Assembly: GCA_013368315.1 (NCBI GenBank)
Contig: JAACJM010000071.1
Location: 248,001 to 312,000, forward strand
Direction of reading: 5' to 3'
DNA: 64,000 nt
From: Tetrapyrgos nigripes
Lineage: Eukaryota > Basidiomycota > Agaricomycetes > Agaricales > Campanellaceae
In this document: one piece after another, positions 20,831-32,631 of the stretch
How the letters are laid out: the number at the start of each line of letters is the position of its first letter
Position numbering within the stretch: the first letter of the stretch is position 1
The notes under the pieces: generated by a model
What the model was told of the DNA's origin: nothing
Seen by the model: the letters and a program-made list of their open reading frames with translations, nothing else
Database searches by the model: none
Program-made: the position numbers and the translations under genes

Positions 20831-21090
20831 AGCTATCCGGAATCTCATTGAATCACGACCAATTTAAGAATGCTTATCCGGTCATTCTTTCTCTGATGTT
20901 TGCCATCCTATTTTTCTCCACTACGCGCCGTTTAGTTCTTCAATTGTCATGGCTAGTATCCGTATCCTCTGATCATCAACTGAAGCGTTGATCATGCTAT
21001 GAAGCGCAGGGAGAAAAGATTCGTGTTGGATGTTGGAGACGAAATGCATTGAGAATGGGAATTGTTCCGCGTTTTCGACGTCTGATGCGA
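20831..21090 (-). pseudogene. Internally deleted copy of the GNAT acetyltransferase gene
   Basis: Read on the minus strand this is the start and the end of the gene at 18484-19152 with the middle missing. The 3' part (20831 to about 20975) matches parent 18543-18687; the 5' part (about 20983-21090) matches parent 19043-19150. Roughly 350 bp including the acetyl-CoA motif are gone and the frame is not preserved. Similarity continues upstream of the start, to about 21287, into the parent's promoter region (parent about 19153-19330), so the duplicated unit included promoter DNA. Orientation is the same as the parent, about 2.2 kb away. Confidence 0.85.
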
Positions 21091-21290
21091 ACTTATGATG
21101 AGACGAAAGTTCAAAATGGTGATGTGCATAGGACATGGTATCAATCAGGTTATTTTGGCACAGCTACCGCCCCATCGTATCTGGTTCGCGTCTTCCCCTG
21201 CCTGCCGTTCTTTCCATCCACAAATTCATCAAGCCAATCGACCAGACCTTACCTTGATACCCGGGGCACTCCTGATCATGATAATTGATG

Positions 21291-23309
21291 GTCAGATTTA
21301 TTACGGATCCGTGAAGATGGCGTACTAGTAGTAGTATACCTGTGGGAGCGCTGAGGTCGACAACTTGCAAGCCAGCGGTGGAGTTTGATTCAGATCCGAG
21401 CTGAAAGATCAGATAGACATGGGAAGGGTTGGGGGGATGTGCATTCGGGATGCCGTGAATGCTCGGTAGCATCAGTGACTACCGGCGCGTTGGATGCTGT
21501 TTCAGCTCAATCCGGGTATCCTATGGTTGAACTATTTTGAAGAGTGTTCTAGCGTCATTGACAGAGAGATAATTCTGCACCGAGTTGATGTTAGTACTAA
21601 ACGTCATGGGCACCTCATCGTGCAATTATTATTGCTGGTCATGGGAGAGTATCTATCTCAGTGTCTTGAGTGAAAAGGTACTTACTTACTCTGGGTAAGT
21701 GCCTGAACTACCGTTCTGAAAGAGGAAGTGTAACCAGGTGTAACCCGGCCGCTTTGGAGAAGATACCGGGCAGAATGCCCAAGTGCACCTGCGCAGCTTA
21801 AGCTTGAAGAATCAGATGATGTCATCACGGTGTCCTAGACGAATCCTAGACCATACACGTACAGCCAGGTGATATCGCTACCGGTGCATAATGTGGCAAA
21901 AGGTGGCAAGTTAATGGTCTGAAATGCCAAGAGCCACCACGACAACTTGAAGGGACTTATGGAAGGGGCTGGAATGTTAATGATCACCGATTTTTCGCCG
22001 TTTCGATAGGTTTAGATGTCTTGGAGAGTTTCATTTAGTCTTGCGGGCCAAGCGGAGTGGAGATGAGTGTCAGGCGTACAGGTTGTCAGCTGCTGCTGGG
22101 TGGAGACGGGTGTACCGCGTAGACTAGCGATGTGGTCATGAAAATGGCCTGGACCGTTATGTACAATTGACTTGAGTATGGTAACGGCGGCTCGCAAGTA
22201 ACTTGAGGTTGCCATCTGGTACAGTAATGGGTTTGAGTAGAGTTGACAGTACATTTCCTCAAAATACTGTGTGACAGGTAGAGGTATCAGGCGGCCTCCA
22301 AAAGAGGAAGCAAAGCGGCATCAAGCGGCCTCAGATTATACTTCAACTTCAAGCTCAGTATATTACAATCACCTCCGGGTAAAAAGATGCGAGCCAACCA
22401 GATACTCTCCTATCAGCTCGTAAGTTTATGGATCCAAAAGACCTCCAAGGTCGGAAGACGGACATCGGCGTTCGGATTGAGCGATACGGTACTCGGAACC
22501 GCGAAAGTTCCAGTGTTTTTGTTTTTTTCTATCGATATTATGCGTGATGCATCCCGAGCCAGTTGGGTGTTTTCTATCGTGAAACCCCATGAAACCTTGG
22601 CAAAATTAAGTTCCTGATCAGCATTAATGTTTGTCTTGCATGTTTGTAAATTAGCGGGCTACTCTTGGGAGGGCAAATCGATGCGGCCTGCGGAGTTCTT
22701 TCCAATTTCTGCTTTGGCGGCCGCATAAAGAAGTAATTTGAGCAAAAAGATTCACCGTCCAGCTGACTTTGAGGCCACAACGTCAGTAACTTGTATTTTC
22801 CAAATGGAGATCCGCCCACAAAACAAAGGACATTGCTGGGCCCAGGTAGAACACTTCGTGTACGATTCGCAGTATCGTCGACGGTCGTAGCAATAATCGT
22901 ATCGTATCATCCATGCAGATTTTATGAGACGAGTCGTGTTTTCTTTTTTACAATAGAAAAAGCGGTTACAAATGGTACGATTTCTGGAACATACGATGCG
23001 GAAGTTTTACGTATGTAACGCGCAGAGACGACGCGAGTCTGAAAAAGTGAGATACAAAAAAAAAGCGGTGAGGAACAAGGTAGAGATCAGATAGAGCAGG
23101 AGTTAGAATGCGGAGGGAACGGAGTAAGGGAATGGACGAAGAAGGCAAGGGGAAAAACTTTCGGAGCAAAGCTGAGCAGAATTGATCGTACCATTATGTA
23201 TTACCCTGTTTTTCATGATTTTATCGAGATCTATATAATCATAACTCTTCATAACTGCTAATCAACTTAAACTCTCCATTCCTCTTTCCATCCCAACAAG
23301 CACACTACC
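21291..23309. other. Intergenic region upstream of HMG-CoA synthase
   Basis: About 2 kb with no supported gene. Frames of up to 104 codons show no motif. The stretch has AT-rich tracts near 23050 (A9) and the HMG-CoA synthase promoter at its right end. Confidence 0.5.
23231..23240 (+). promoter_or_regulatory. Candidate TATA box of HMG-CoA synthase
   Basis: CTATATAATC lies about 75 bp upstream of the start codon at 23310, followed by a C/T- and A-rich leader. Distance and sequence fit a fungal core promoter; there are no transcript data. Confidence 0.4.
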
Positions 23310-24954
23310 ATGACCGTTCCTGTCGCCCCCGTCGACCTCGAAGTCTCTCGTCCTAAGGATGTCGGTCTCCTTGCCATGGAAGTCTACTTCCCTCGTCGGG
23401 TGCGCGTCTTTCGTCCTCTGCATCAGTATATCCTAACCTATTCAACAGTGCATCTCTGAGGCCGACCTTGAGGATTTCGACGGTGTATCCAAAGGCAAAT
23501 ACACCATTGGTCTTGGTCAGGAATATATGGCTTGGCCAGACGACCGCGAAGACATTAACTCTTTCGCTTTGAATGGTGCGTGGTCTATCCCTCGACTAGC
23601 TGTTCGGTTCATCTGAAAATTCCCTTCTAGCTGTCTCTGGTCTCCTCCAAAAATACAACATCGACCCCAAGTCCATTGGTCGCATTGATGTCGGTACTGA
23701 GACCATCATTGACAAGTCCAAGTCCGTCAAGACCACCCTCATGGACCTCTTTGCTGAATCCGGCAATTACGACATTGAGGGTATCGACTCCAAAAACGCC
23801 TGCTACGGCTCCACCGCTGCCCTCTTCAACGCTATTAACTGGGTCGAGTCTTCTTCTTGGGATGGAAGGAACGCAATTGTCGTCGCTGGCGACATTGCTG
23901 TCTACGCCGAGGGTGCTGCTCGTCCCGCTGGTGGTGCCGGTGCCGTCGCCATGCTCATTGGTCCTAACGCACCTGTTGTGTTTGAACGTGAGTTAGAATG
24001 ACCTGCTATTCTCCCAGTTCGCCTCATAAACTTCTTTTTCTTTCAGCCATCCATGGAAGCTACATGTGCAACACCTATGACTTCTACAAACCCAACCTCT
24101 CCTCCGAGTACCCCGAGGTCGATGGCCCTGTCTCAGTAGTCACCTACACGGGTGCTCTCGACAAGGCCTACACTGTTTACCGCGAAAAGGCCGCCCGGCT
24201 AGCCAAGAAGGCAGCTATCAACGGCCATGCCAGCGGTGATACCTCCTTCTCCATCGACTCTGTTGACTACGCCATCTTCCACAGTCCCTACGGCAAACAA
24301 GCCGTCAAGGGCCACGCCCGGGTACTGTACAACGATTTCCTTGCCAACCCCTCAGCTCCCGCCTTTGCCAACCTTCCCGAAGCCGACGCTGAAACCTACC
24401 GCACCCTTTCTCCATCCGCTTCCTTATCCGACAAGAAACTCGAAAAAACCTTCATCACCCTCGGCAAGAAGTCTTTCGCTGAGAAGGTTGATCCTGCCAT
24501 GGCCTGCTCAAAGAGGCTCGGTAACATGTACACCGGATCTTTGTACGGCTGTCTCGCTTCGTTGCTGAGCAGCGTCGAGGCTCAGACCCTCAAGGGCAAG
24601 AGAGTCAGCTTGTACGCTTTCGGCTCTGGATGTGCTGCTTCGTGGTTCACCGCCAAGATAAAGGGCGATGTTACCGAAATCAACCAGAAGATGAACCTCC
24701 TGAAGAGGTTGGCTGATATGAAAGTTGTTGCTCCACAAGACTTTGTTGATGCCCTTGCTGTGAGTTTCCATCTGGTTGGCGTAGTATGCTTTGTTGCTAA
24801 CTTATACATCTGCTTACAGCTCCGTGAAAAGAACCACGATGCTAAAGACTACGTCCCTGAGGGTTCAATCGACAACATCTGGCCGGGAGCTTACTACCTC
24901 GAGTCCGTCGATGGCAAGTTCAGGCGTAAATACGCCAAGGCTCCTTTGGCTTAG
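23310..24954 (+). CDS. ERG13: Hydroxymethylglutaryl-CoA synthase
   Basis: Condenses acetyl-CoA with acetoacetyl-CoA to HMG-CoA in the cytosol, the second step of the mevalonate/ergosterol pathway. Five exons, 23310-23399, 23449-23575, 23631-23987, 24047-24759 and 24820-24954, total 1422 nt (473 residues), the normal fungal length. Active-site features: [10 protein letters not shown] with Glu96, nucleophile Cys130 in [11 protein letters not shown], and the His of IFHSPYGK. Other family blocks are [33 protein letters not shown] and [16 protein letters not shown]. The first exon encodes exactly 30 residues and ends in phase 0. Codon choice is rich in C-ending codons (GTC, GCC, CTC), consistent with high expression. 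Confidence 0.96.
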
Positions 24955-25165
24955 GTAGTTCTTCCTTTGGACCCTTCCTTCGTCTTATGTATTGGTACAT
25001 TGGATCGCGGTTAGACTCACATTATATAGACACTATCGCAGCTTGTATTTTAATCATTAATCTTAGATACGTTACATACAACAGAAAAAAAATGATTGTA
25101 TAACCCACATTTTCGAGTGATTTGAGTGACGCGTCGTGTAGGAATTTGGCTGCTCTTAGTTTACT

Positions 25166-26938
25166 ATGTTCCACGACCATCACGACGAATGCGCCGAATG
25201 CTTGGACATTATCACTGGGGCTGATATACACGACAAGAGACTCGGAAAGCTCGCGTCTTGCTTTCCTTTTATTCATCAAGTACGCCTCTTTTCTCAGCCT
25301 TTTCAAGTCTTCTTTTCAATTTTCAACTGATATAGCTAGACGTGACTTTTCCGTCCAACAAATCATTAGAAGATGCTCTTGAAGCCCTTCCCAAGCCACA
25401 TTATTTCAGGCAAAAACTTTCATTACAGAAAATTGTCGAGGGTGTGAAGGACGTTGGGCACAGTCATGGTGATCAGCGGTTAGTAACAAACTTCCAGATT
25501 CTACATCCCTATGCTAATATCTGTCATTCGATTAGAATGTCAGCCCTAGTTTGTTCTGAAACCGGTACAAGCTCGTTATTGTGGGACGACGACGTATGGT
25601 GCATCGATCCCCGCGACCCGTCCATTTTGACTCTATCTGTATCCAAAAGTACATATGAGACCCTTGGTCTTATTGGGAAACGGGTGACGATGGGTAAAGG
25701 AAAGAAAAAACAAGGAGATGGGAGACATGGTACGTTCAGTATCAAATTTCCGTTTCGTCTTTGACCTTATTGTCTTTTCATCTTTCCCTCTCTGCATCTA
25801 CTTACTACTATTTAATTAATCTCAAACTTCCCCAGAACAGTCATCTCTATCCCTCTTCATGCCCATGCCGATACAACTAAACACATAGAGTCTCAGAAGA
25901 TCCGTGCTAGGAGAGACATTGCAATAAATCGTTGGGAAACACAAAGAACACAAATGCAGGGGCTCCAACCAGGAACGCCGACTTGGAACGTCGTGTATTC
26001 GTCCGGAACATCTAAAGGTACCTAACGTGCTTATTATCTTTTCTGTTTACCTGACGTCGTTGACGGAACACGAAACCTACCTTACCATTTCAGCTGCCCA
26101 GATATTATCGGACAAGCTCCATGAATCCTCAGGAGAAGCGCTCAAGCCTGTGGTCATGAATGTTGATTCACGTCAGGAAACCCTGAAAGACATTAAAATT
26201 CCAGTTGTCCAACTGACACCGCGTCCAATCAGGACAAAAAAGCGACGAATACAAAGTCGTAACGAGAAAGAGGAATATGAAGATCGGCTGGAAATTTGGG
26301 AACATGATATGGAAGAGCTGTTTAAATGGATTGGGATGGCTAGTCTTGGATCCCAAAGGTATGTACATAAGATGTCTAGCGTCCTCTGCAGTCATTAGTA
26401 AAACTGGACTTTCACATTAGACTAAAAGCAGACAACGTTCAAGACTCATCATACGAAGCACCTTCTCCATCTGTCGTAGGCTCGGTAACTCACTTGAAAT
26501 GGACGGGTTTCCTGGAATGTTCGTTTGTGCAAAGCGTCATAGACACCCTTGTGTACGTACACCTCCGTCTTGCTGTGCTTGCTAGTTGTTCACTAACCTA
26601 CCCGGTCCGCCCGTGTGCGACCTTATCGTTCACACAGCCAAAACTTATCTGCTTCCTGCGGCGCTGGTGAAAACCCTAGCTCGTTTGCGTCCATCACGGG
26701 CCATACGTGTTCTTGGAGTCCCATATCATACCTTCCTCCGAATCTTCAGGATGTCAGTCAAGACTTGAACAATCTCCGTTTGCCTATGCGGGATCCGACG
26801 TTGGATACGGAAGATACGTGGCAACTTGTTCTGACTGGAGAACCGATCACTCAGAGTATTGATTCGACATCGTCTGACTCGCCGAAATGTCGATGGGCTT
26901 TGGCTCGAGGTGGTAGACGACACGATTCGTGGCAGTGA
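25166..26938 (+). CDS. RNase P/MRP subunit Rpp40-like
   Basis: Predicted protein subunit of nuclear RNase P/MRP, which trims tRNA 5' leaders and processes rRNA. Seven exons, 25166-25279, 25336-25478, 25536-25729, 25841-26017, 26094-26358, 26421-26552 and 26638-26938, sum to 1326 nt (441 residues). The centre carries DPSILTLSVSKSTYETLGL, matching the LILSLDKDTYEETGL element of human Rpp40, followed by a basic GKGKKKQGDG loop and ISIPLHAHADTTKH. Near the C-terminus LKWTGFLECSFVQSVIDTLV fits the family 'TGFI' block, and a SWSPISYLPP / DTWQLVL segment closes the protein. In-frame TAG at 25157 supports ATG 25166 as start. Part of the last exon and the DNA beyond it recur at 29894-30205. A weakly conserved family, so moderately confident. 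Confidence 0.75.
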
Positions 26939-27165
26939 ATTTTTTTTCCCCAAAGCCCGAAGTCATCTTACGATGGGCTCGGAAGAGATTTGCGGACAAA
27001 CCTTTCGTAGACGTGTACCAGCTGCAGGGCTTCCTGATGTCAAGTTTCTGAAGAAGTGTTATATTACCGTAGCTTAGTCCTTCATGTAAAGCTAGCAACA
27101 ATAAATCTTACCCTCCTTCCGTGCTGTAACAAAGACACTTCCATTCCTCGAAGTTGAATTGCCTA
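26893..27165 (+). repeat. Source copy of a duplicated Rpp40 3' segment
   Basis: The end of the Rpp40-like coding region and about 230 bp beyond it (TGGGCTTTGGCTCG, then GACACGATTC, GAAGTCATCTT, GCAGGGCTTC, CTTAGTCCTTCATG) recur in the same order and orientation at 29894-30205. The copies differ by many substitutions and indels, so this is an old duplication of about 3 kb offset. Confidence 0.75.
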
Positions 27166-27937
27166 GAGGCAATACATACTGCATCTTCGGCAAATTCCAG
27201 TAACCTTGATTCATCATTCGACCTTCAACATGTTCTTTCTGGAGAAACGGATATCGTCCAAGCGTATACGCCAACGCTGCGCACAAACACCAAGTTTAGA
27301 GATATGCAAAACCGTTTGAAAACCGTGGAGTCGTACGAATTTCGTTGATAGCAGTCCGCAGACTGTTTCTCGCAAGTTTCCCGTCAATTGCAAAACGGGG
27401 CAGTGTTGAGGTTGCGATTCAAGTGCGTCTTTTCAGCGGTTCGATGGCATATCCATTGACTATTTTAACTCGAACTGCAGGAACATATCACTCATCTCCT
27501 CTCCTGCACTTCTTCCATTCTGTCCGTCTGTGCAAACATGAGGCTACGGGATTCTAGACGCAGCCGTCTAACGGTTTGCCGAGGTAGGTGGCCGTAATCA
27601 CTCCATTTTTAAGGACTTATTGACGTTGCACCCGTCTTTGACTGCTGAAACTTGGCTGAAACCGATGGCGTTGGTAATGGTCTCCCTTGCATCTTCAAGA
27701 CCGCCAAGGACACCTGGATAATGTACGGCAGAAGATAGATTGACAGTGGCGAGTGACTTCATAATGTCTCGTTTACTGGTTTCTGTTAATTTTCAAAGGA
27801 TATGATAGCTATAGCAGAGAACAATGACATTACTATGCATTACTTTTCTTTGCAAAGCACTCATCTGCTAGATTGAAAGCCCAAATTTTCACAAAAATCT
27901 TACTCTCGGCTAGGATTAAAGTGTAAGCTTGGAACTA

Positions 27938-28135
27938 AGATGTACAGTGAGTGTTAAATATTGGATTGTGTGGCACGCTTGATACCAATAGTCTTATAGT
28001 TGTCTGTAGGTTATGTAACAGCAGCTGAAGGCGTCGATGTTTCCTTTTTCGTGGTATTTTCGATTTTCTTGAGGCGATGCACAGTTCGCTCTTACCTTTT
28101 TGCTTTCGACATTGCCTCAGAACGTCCCAAAACGC
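27938..28135 (+). repeat. Degenerate repeat, copy 1 of 2
   Basis: Contains ACAGTGAGTG, ATTGGATTGTGTG, TCTTATA, AACAGCAG and GGCGTCGATG, ending near CAGAACGTCCCAAAA. The same elements appear in the same order at about 32260-32360. Divergence is high; identity and origin are unknown. Confidence 0.5.
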
Positions 28136-29893
28136 TTTTCGATTGCTTAGACATGATGAGTGCGATTCTTTGTCGGAACTAATTTCGAGAGCCCATAAAA
28201 CCACGAGCTTTCTGAGCTCAGGACCATCAGTACGAATCACGATATTTCAAGCTCCTGCTCATAATCTGCCTAATTTTGCCCATCTACTTGCTTCATCACT
28301 CTCATAACATCCAACCCCATCTCTTTGCCTCCTCACTCTCGGAACATTCGACAATAACTTTGAACCGCACTCTCCCAAGCATAGAGCTTACCAGAACTCA
28401 CCGAGCTCGCTTCTCTTAAATTCAAAAGGGCCACCAAGTACATACGGCAGATCGCACACTAGCCATACCTATGTGCATCATATACCTGACTGTCTATGAT
28501 TGCGGTCGGACGGTTAGGATTGGGTTTCAGCCTTGCCCTTTTCGAACCGTTGGTATTGATGGACAATCAAGTTGTCCGCGCGAAGTGCAACACATCCGGA
28601 GACCAAAGACGGTCTGCCCCGATAGCCGTCACCATGCATCTTTCAATCAGCAACCAAGTTCCAACCACCACCATCATCATCAAGGAGGGAGAGGTTACTA
28701 CGGCCACTAGGAGGCAGAATCCCAAGTCACCAAGCCACTTCAACTCTCTCAATTTCCATCATCCGCTGGCCTATCAACATTCCCAACGAGCCCTGTGGAT
28801 TTGATCTCTCGGTCCTCAACCCATATCATCTTTCCTTTATCCTATACTTTTGTAATTAGTCTCAATGTTTTTCTCTTGTCTTTCTGGACGATTTGTCGCC
28901 TACTACTTTGTATTTTTAACTCACAGATGTTTTACTCTTCCTCTCATTGTGTTTTCTTGGTTTTCTTGATTTTTGGACATTTCCCTACCCCTTCTTGCCT
29001 TCCCATTTGTTTTTGCTTCGAATTCCCTTTTTCTCGACTCGGATAAACTTGCCAGTGACGCATTCGCGTCCACATTGGCCCGGGCAGAATGATCTCGTGG
29101 ATGTATTTCAATCGGAAGATGGAGACGGACAAGAACTCACTTCAATCTTCAACATTTTGATTTTAGTCGACGTCGTCAAGGGAGATACGCAGAAGGGACG
29201 GAGGCAAAAATCATTGGTAGGAGCGATTTAAGTTAACGGTTTCGTTACTGTGGATTTCTGCTTCAAGATGGACTTCAATCCTCAAATTTTTATTTTCAAC
29301 GACATGTATCCTTAGTTCAGTAGTTGTACAGTATAAATTTTGGACATTCCCCTTGTGTTCGTTACCTAGCTTTCCTTCTCCGAGTAGTCTTGATCTGTTA
29401 AAACTAGTTTCACGGCCCTCAGAACGTCGTCAAGAATAAGTCCCAGTTTCTTCAAGAAAGCCTTCAAAAAGTTCACTCCTACAGTCGAGTCATGAGTTCT
29501 TCGATGCAACAGACTACTGCTCAGAAATCCGTTCAATCCGGAGCGCCTGATGACAGTGGGATGAGTGGCACCGGTTTGTCGTTCCGACTCCCGAATGGCT
29601 CGAAGGTGTAGAACAATTTGGTACATACTTCAGACAAATGCACATGAGTCCTCATGAGCACTCTTGAGTCATTACTTGTCCATCGTCACTAATTTTGTCC
29701 AATAATCCACTAAGGAAGTGAGGCTGCGAATTAAAGCACTCTGACCCACTGTCACCCACAACTTCTATGCGCCGGTCAATTACGTCGCCCAAAAAGGAGC
29801 CATTCATTGAGACTATAGAAGGCCGTGTTTTCTAGACGGTAGACAATTCTTTTAAACCTCACACTCTGAACTGTTTTCCTCCTCTTTGCGTTA

Positions 29894-30205
29894 ATGGGCT
29901 TTGGCTCGGGTGACAAGACTCAGGAGACACGATTCATGGCAGTGATTGTCTTGCGAAAGTTTGAAGTCATCTTCCGATAGGCTTGGAAGAAGTTTGCGTT
30001 GCGAGTTTTGGAGCTCTTTCCGGTGTGTACCAGTTGCAGGGCTTCTTGATGTCAGTTTTGAAGAAACCTTATATTTCCGTATCTTAGTCCTTCATGAAAA
30101 GGTAACATTTATGTGCTAAAATGAAACCAAATCTTCACCAAATTTACCTACTTCCTCCTTCTATGGCATAGCAAGACACATCTTCACCTCTTGTGGTGGA
30201 GTTCC
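29894..30205 (+). repeat. Diverged copy of the Rpp40 3' segment
   Basis: Second copy of the segment at 26893-27165, starting TGGGCTTTGGCTCGGGTG and running through GCAGGGCTTCTTGATGTCAG and CTTAGTCCTTCATGAAAA. It codes for nothing continuous and lies about 90 bp before the 3' end of the F-box gene at 30297. Confidence 0.75.
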
Positions 30206-30296
30206 TGATGTCAATCTATTGACGCAGGTGTTCCAAGTTGGCATGAGCATTTTTTAAAAACAAATAACGATCATGAAGTCTACTCACTTTCATGCT

Positions 30297-31847
30297 CTAG
30301 AGTTTTATCTTCCACACACCAAAACCAGATCTCCACTTCGCGCTGCTCGTTACCCAGTCAAAATCAAGAATTCCTCCTTCACACATCTCATCAAACTGCC
30401 TGTATAGACGACCCCAAGCAGAGACATAGTTGACCCTCGCCTGCACGTATTGCAAAGTAGACCTTTGACTTCTGTGAATGCGTCGCGCCTCAATCATTCC
30501 CAGAAACGCAGAACTGACATCCGCATCCAAATCCCGGAATCCAAAGTGAAGCTCCACTAATCGGGGAGCTTTCGCACTGTTAGGATCTGCGAGCGCGTCA
30601 AAGAATGACTGGGATAACATTGGTGAATCACCGGGCCATGGAGACAGGCCCTTCTCGTCATCCTGTACCACTGGCTCTTCAGAATCCGAGTGCATGCTCC
30701 CCATGGCCAGGTGTGTCAGGGAAGGTAGCAGGGCTAAGATGTCAAGTACGTCTGCGCTCGATATGAAGACGTTAATGAGGCTGAGGTGAGTGAGAGACAG
30801 TTTTCGTTTGAGAAATGTCTTGAACCTCTGGACAAGGACACACTGATGCACATTCAAAGGCATCTCCAGGCAAAGCTCGACAAGGTTGGGCAACGTGAAA
30901 TTTCTGGTGAGATAGTCCAAGGTATCAGACATCCAACCGGTTCGCTCGACGCCCTCGGAATATGATGAGAAGAGATGGAGTGCTTTCGCAAGGCATACGG
31001 TGGAGCCGTATCGACCAGTCAACCAGCACTGAACATCACATATGGTCATAGACGTGATGGAACTGGCCAGATGCAAAAACGACTGGTTTAGACCTCCAGT
31101 GAACACAGCCGTATGCAGACTTTCCAGCGGTTCGGCAGCAAGAAGGAAGCCTTCAGGCACTATGAACACTTCGTGCCCTGTCTGAATAAGACTTTGTAGT
31201 TGTGGTACCTCGCGTAGTTTCAGTTGTGGTACCATTGTATTTCGATTGCCCATGATGTGAATAGATAGATGTCGAATGATGGGAAGCCGGTCTGGCCAGA
31301 GATATCTCTCCGAAAAAGGATCTACATGTAAAATCCTTGCAGGCACGCAGATGTGAAGGCTTCTCCACCTCGAGGCACTGCCAAACAGAAGTTTGTAGAC
31401 CGGTAGGAAAGCCTGAGCTTTTTGGTGTAAATCTTCTGATAGCTGGACAATGTTATCCCCATCGTCCTCCGAGAACGTGTCAACAAACTCGAGTATGATA
31501 GTAAGAGGTAGGGCCTTGGAGCGCTCGAGATAGAGTTTGGTGTAAAACCAACATGCCTCGATTTTTCTCTCGTCGAGATCTCCAAGACACCCTCGCATCT
31601 CCACCTTTGACCACAATATTGGACAAGAGAGCAATATCTTGTGCCAGCGCCGACACACATGGCTCAAGGTGAGGGCTGAAAGCTGGTTCAAGTGGGAAGT
31701 CCGAAGCGGATGCCTCAAAGTATCTGTGACGCCAAAGCCGCTCGGAAGTCGAATGTCGCAGGAAAGAGAGAATATATGCTGGAGAAGCTCGGGAGGAATG
31801 TCATGTATGGAGACGACTCTAGGAAAGTTGGAGATGCCTTGCGACAT
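30297..31847 (-). CDS. F-box protein with LRR-like C-terminal region
   Basis: Intronless, 516 residues. The N-terminus (about 12-75) is an F-box: IHDIPPELLQHIFSLSC, an insertion, then LSALTLSHVCRRWHKILLSC and PILWSKVE. The rest has irregular leucine-rich elements such as LPNLVELCLEMPLNV, LSLTHLSLINVFI and LPSLTHLAMGSM. Such proteins are expanded in mushrooms and probably act as substrate adaptors of SCF ubiquitin ligases; the target is unknown. The frame is clean over its full length, unlike the neighbouring F-box ruin at 41456-42790. The 3' side abuts the diverged Rpp40-tail copy. Confidence 0.82.
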   Translation of the reverse strand: MSQGISNFPRVVSIHDIPPELLQHIFSLSCDIRLPSGFGVTDTLRHPLRTSHLNQLSALTLSHVCRRWHKILLSCPILWSKVEMRGCLGDLDERKIEACWFYTKLYLERSKALPLTIILEFVDTFSEDDGDNIVQLSEDLHQKAQAFLPVYKLLFGSASRWRSLHICVPARILHVDPFSERYLWPDRLPIIRHLSIHIMGNRNTMVPQLKLREVPQLQSLIQTGHEVFIVPEGFLLAAEPLESLHTAVFTGGLNQSFLHLASSITSMTICDVQCWLTGRYGSTVCLAKALHLFSSYSEGVERTGWMSDTLDYLTRNFTLPNLVELCLEMPLNVHQCVLVQRFKTFLKRKLSLTHLSLINVFISSADVLDILALLPSLTHLAMGSMHSDSEEPVVQDDEKGLSPWPGDSPMLSQSFFDALADPNSAKAPRLVELHFGFRDLDADVSSAFLGMIEARRIHRSQRSTLQYVQARVNYVSAWGRLYRQFDEMCEGGILDFDWVTSSAKWRSGFGVWKIKL

Positions 31848-32259
31848 GTGGTGGTGCCAAGAGAGGAGTTCGGGTTCCTGCTGCTGGTAGATTCTGGGTA
31901 GAAGGATTTATAGGGAAGGCAGAAAAGATGCAGAGAAGGCAGTGACATACAAAATCGCCTATACACTGCCTATACATGTACAGAGAGCGATGTAGGATGT
32001 GGGATGTACTCCATAAATGAACAATGCCAACCGGTCATTCCAATTCCTTCCAATACGCTTTGTAAGCATGTTTCCCATATAGTGATATACGCAATCCGAT
32101 GAGAAAAACATTATGTGGAACCGGGAGCAGGGGAGAGTGGTGGAAGTCTGGTGGAGGAGTTCGTCTCTCACGGTGCGGCGGGTCAAGTCCGTAGAAAATT
32201 TTGCGTTGATAGCAAGCTGTAGCTATGGGATTTGCGTGAGTCATTTACATACTAAAGAA

Positions 32260-32360
32260 CAGTGAGTGCTGAATGGATTGTGTGAATCCTGATGCTCATA
32301 ATCTTATACATAGCTGTAGCAACAGCAGTTATAGGCATCGTCCATCAGAACACGTCCCAA
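32260..32360 (+). repeat. Degenerate repeat, copy 2 of 2
   Basis: Shares ACAGTGAGTG, GGATTGTGTGAA, CTTATA, AACAGCAG and CATCG plus AACACGTCCCAAA with 27938-28135, in the same order and orientation but shorter. The helicase fragment begins directly after it. Confidence 0.45.
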
Positions 32361-32391
32361 AGGCTATGGCACAGAAACCTGCCACGCAAGA

Positions 32392-32631
32392 TTGACCACG
32401 GAATTCCACACGCGTAACCGGAGCTTGGAACCTTACCAGTGGCAGCTGGACGTACTGTGTTATTTGCTGACAGGGGCAGGCAAGACCATGCCATTTGGAA
32501 TGCCTTGTTTCGTGCAGAAAGATAGTATGGTGCTGGTGATATCTCCTCTCAGCGCTCTAGAGGAGGACCAAGTTGGGACCAGGTGTGTAATGGGCTCGCT
32601 CTCAGCCTTGTCTACGCAAACTCCTCCATAG
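32392..32631 (+). pseudogene. Fragment of a RecQ/DEAD-type helicase
   Basis: An 80-codon frame contains YQWQLDVLCYLL, a Walker A-like TGAGKTMPFGMP and VLVISPLSALEEDQVG (motif Ia-like), the start of a mushroom RecQ-like helicase. The segment between the Q-region and the P-loop is shortened compared with what I recall of the family, and nothing of the later helicase motifs follows. No start codon fits, so it is a broken relic. Confidence 0.6.

Larger units (their letters stand above)
26939..30296. other. Relic-rich region between Rpp40 and an F-box gene
   Basis: About 3.4 kb without a credible gene. It contains both ends of the Rpp40-tail duplication and one copy of the 27938/32260 repeat; frames such as 28471-28804 and minus 27935-28240 have no motif. 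The 28300-29300 part is T/C-rich. Confidence 0.5.

Noticed and set aside
28471..28804. Two overlapping plus frames with a His run
   Set aside because: Low complexity (CAC/CAT repeats), short, no splice or homology support.
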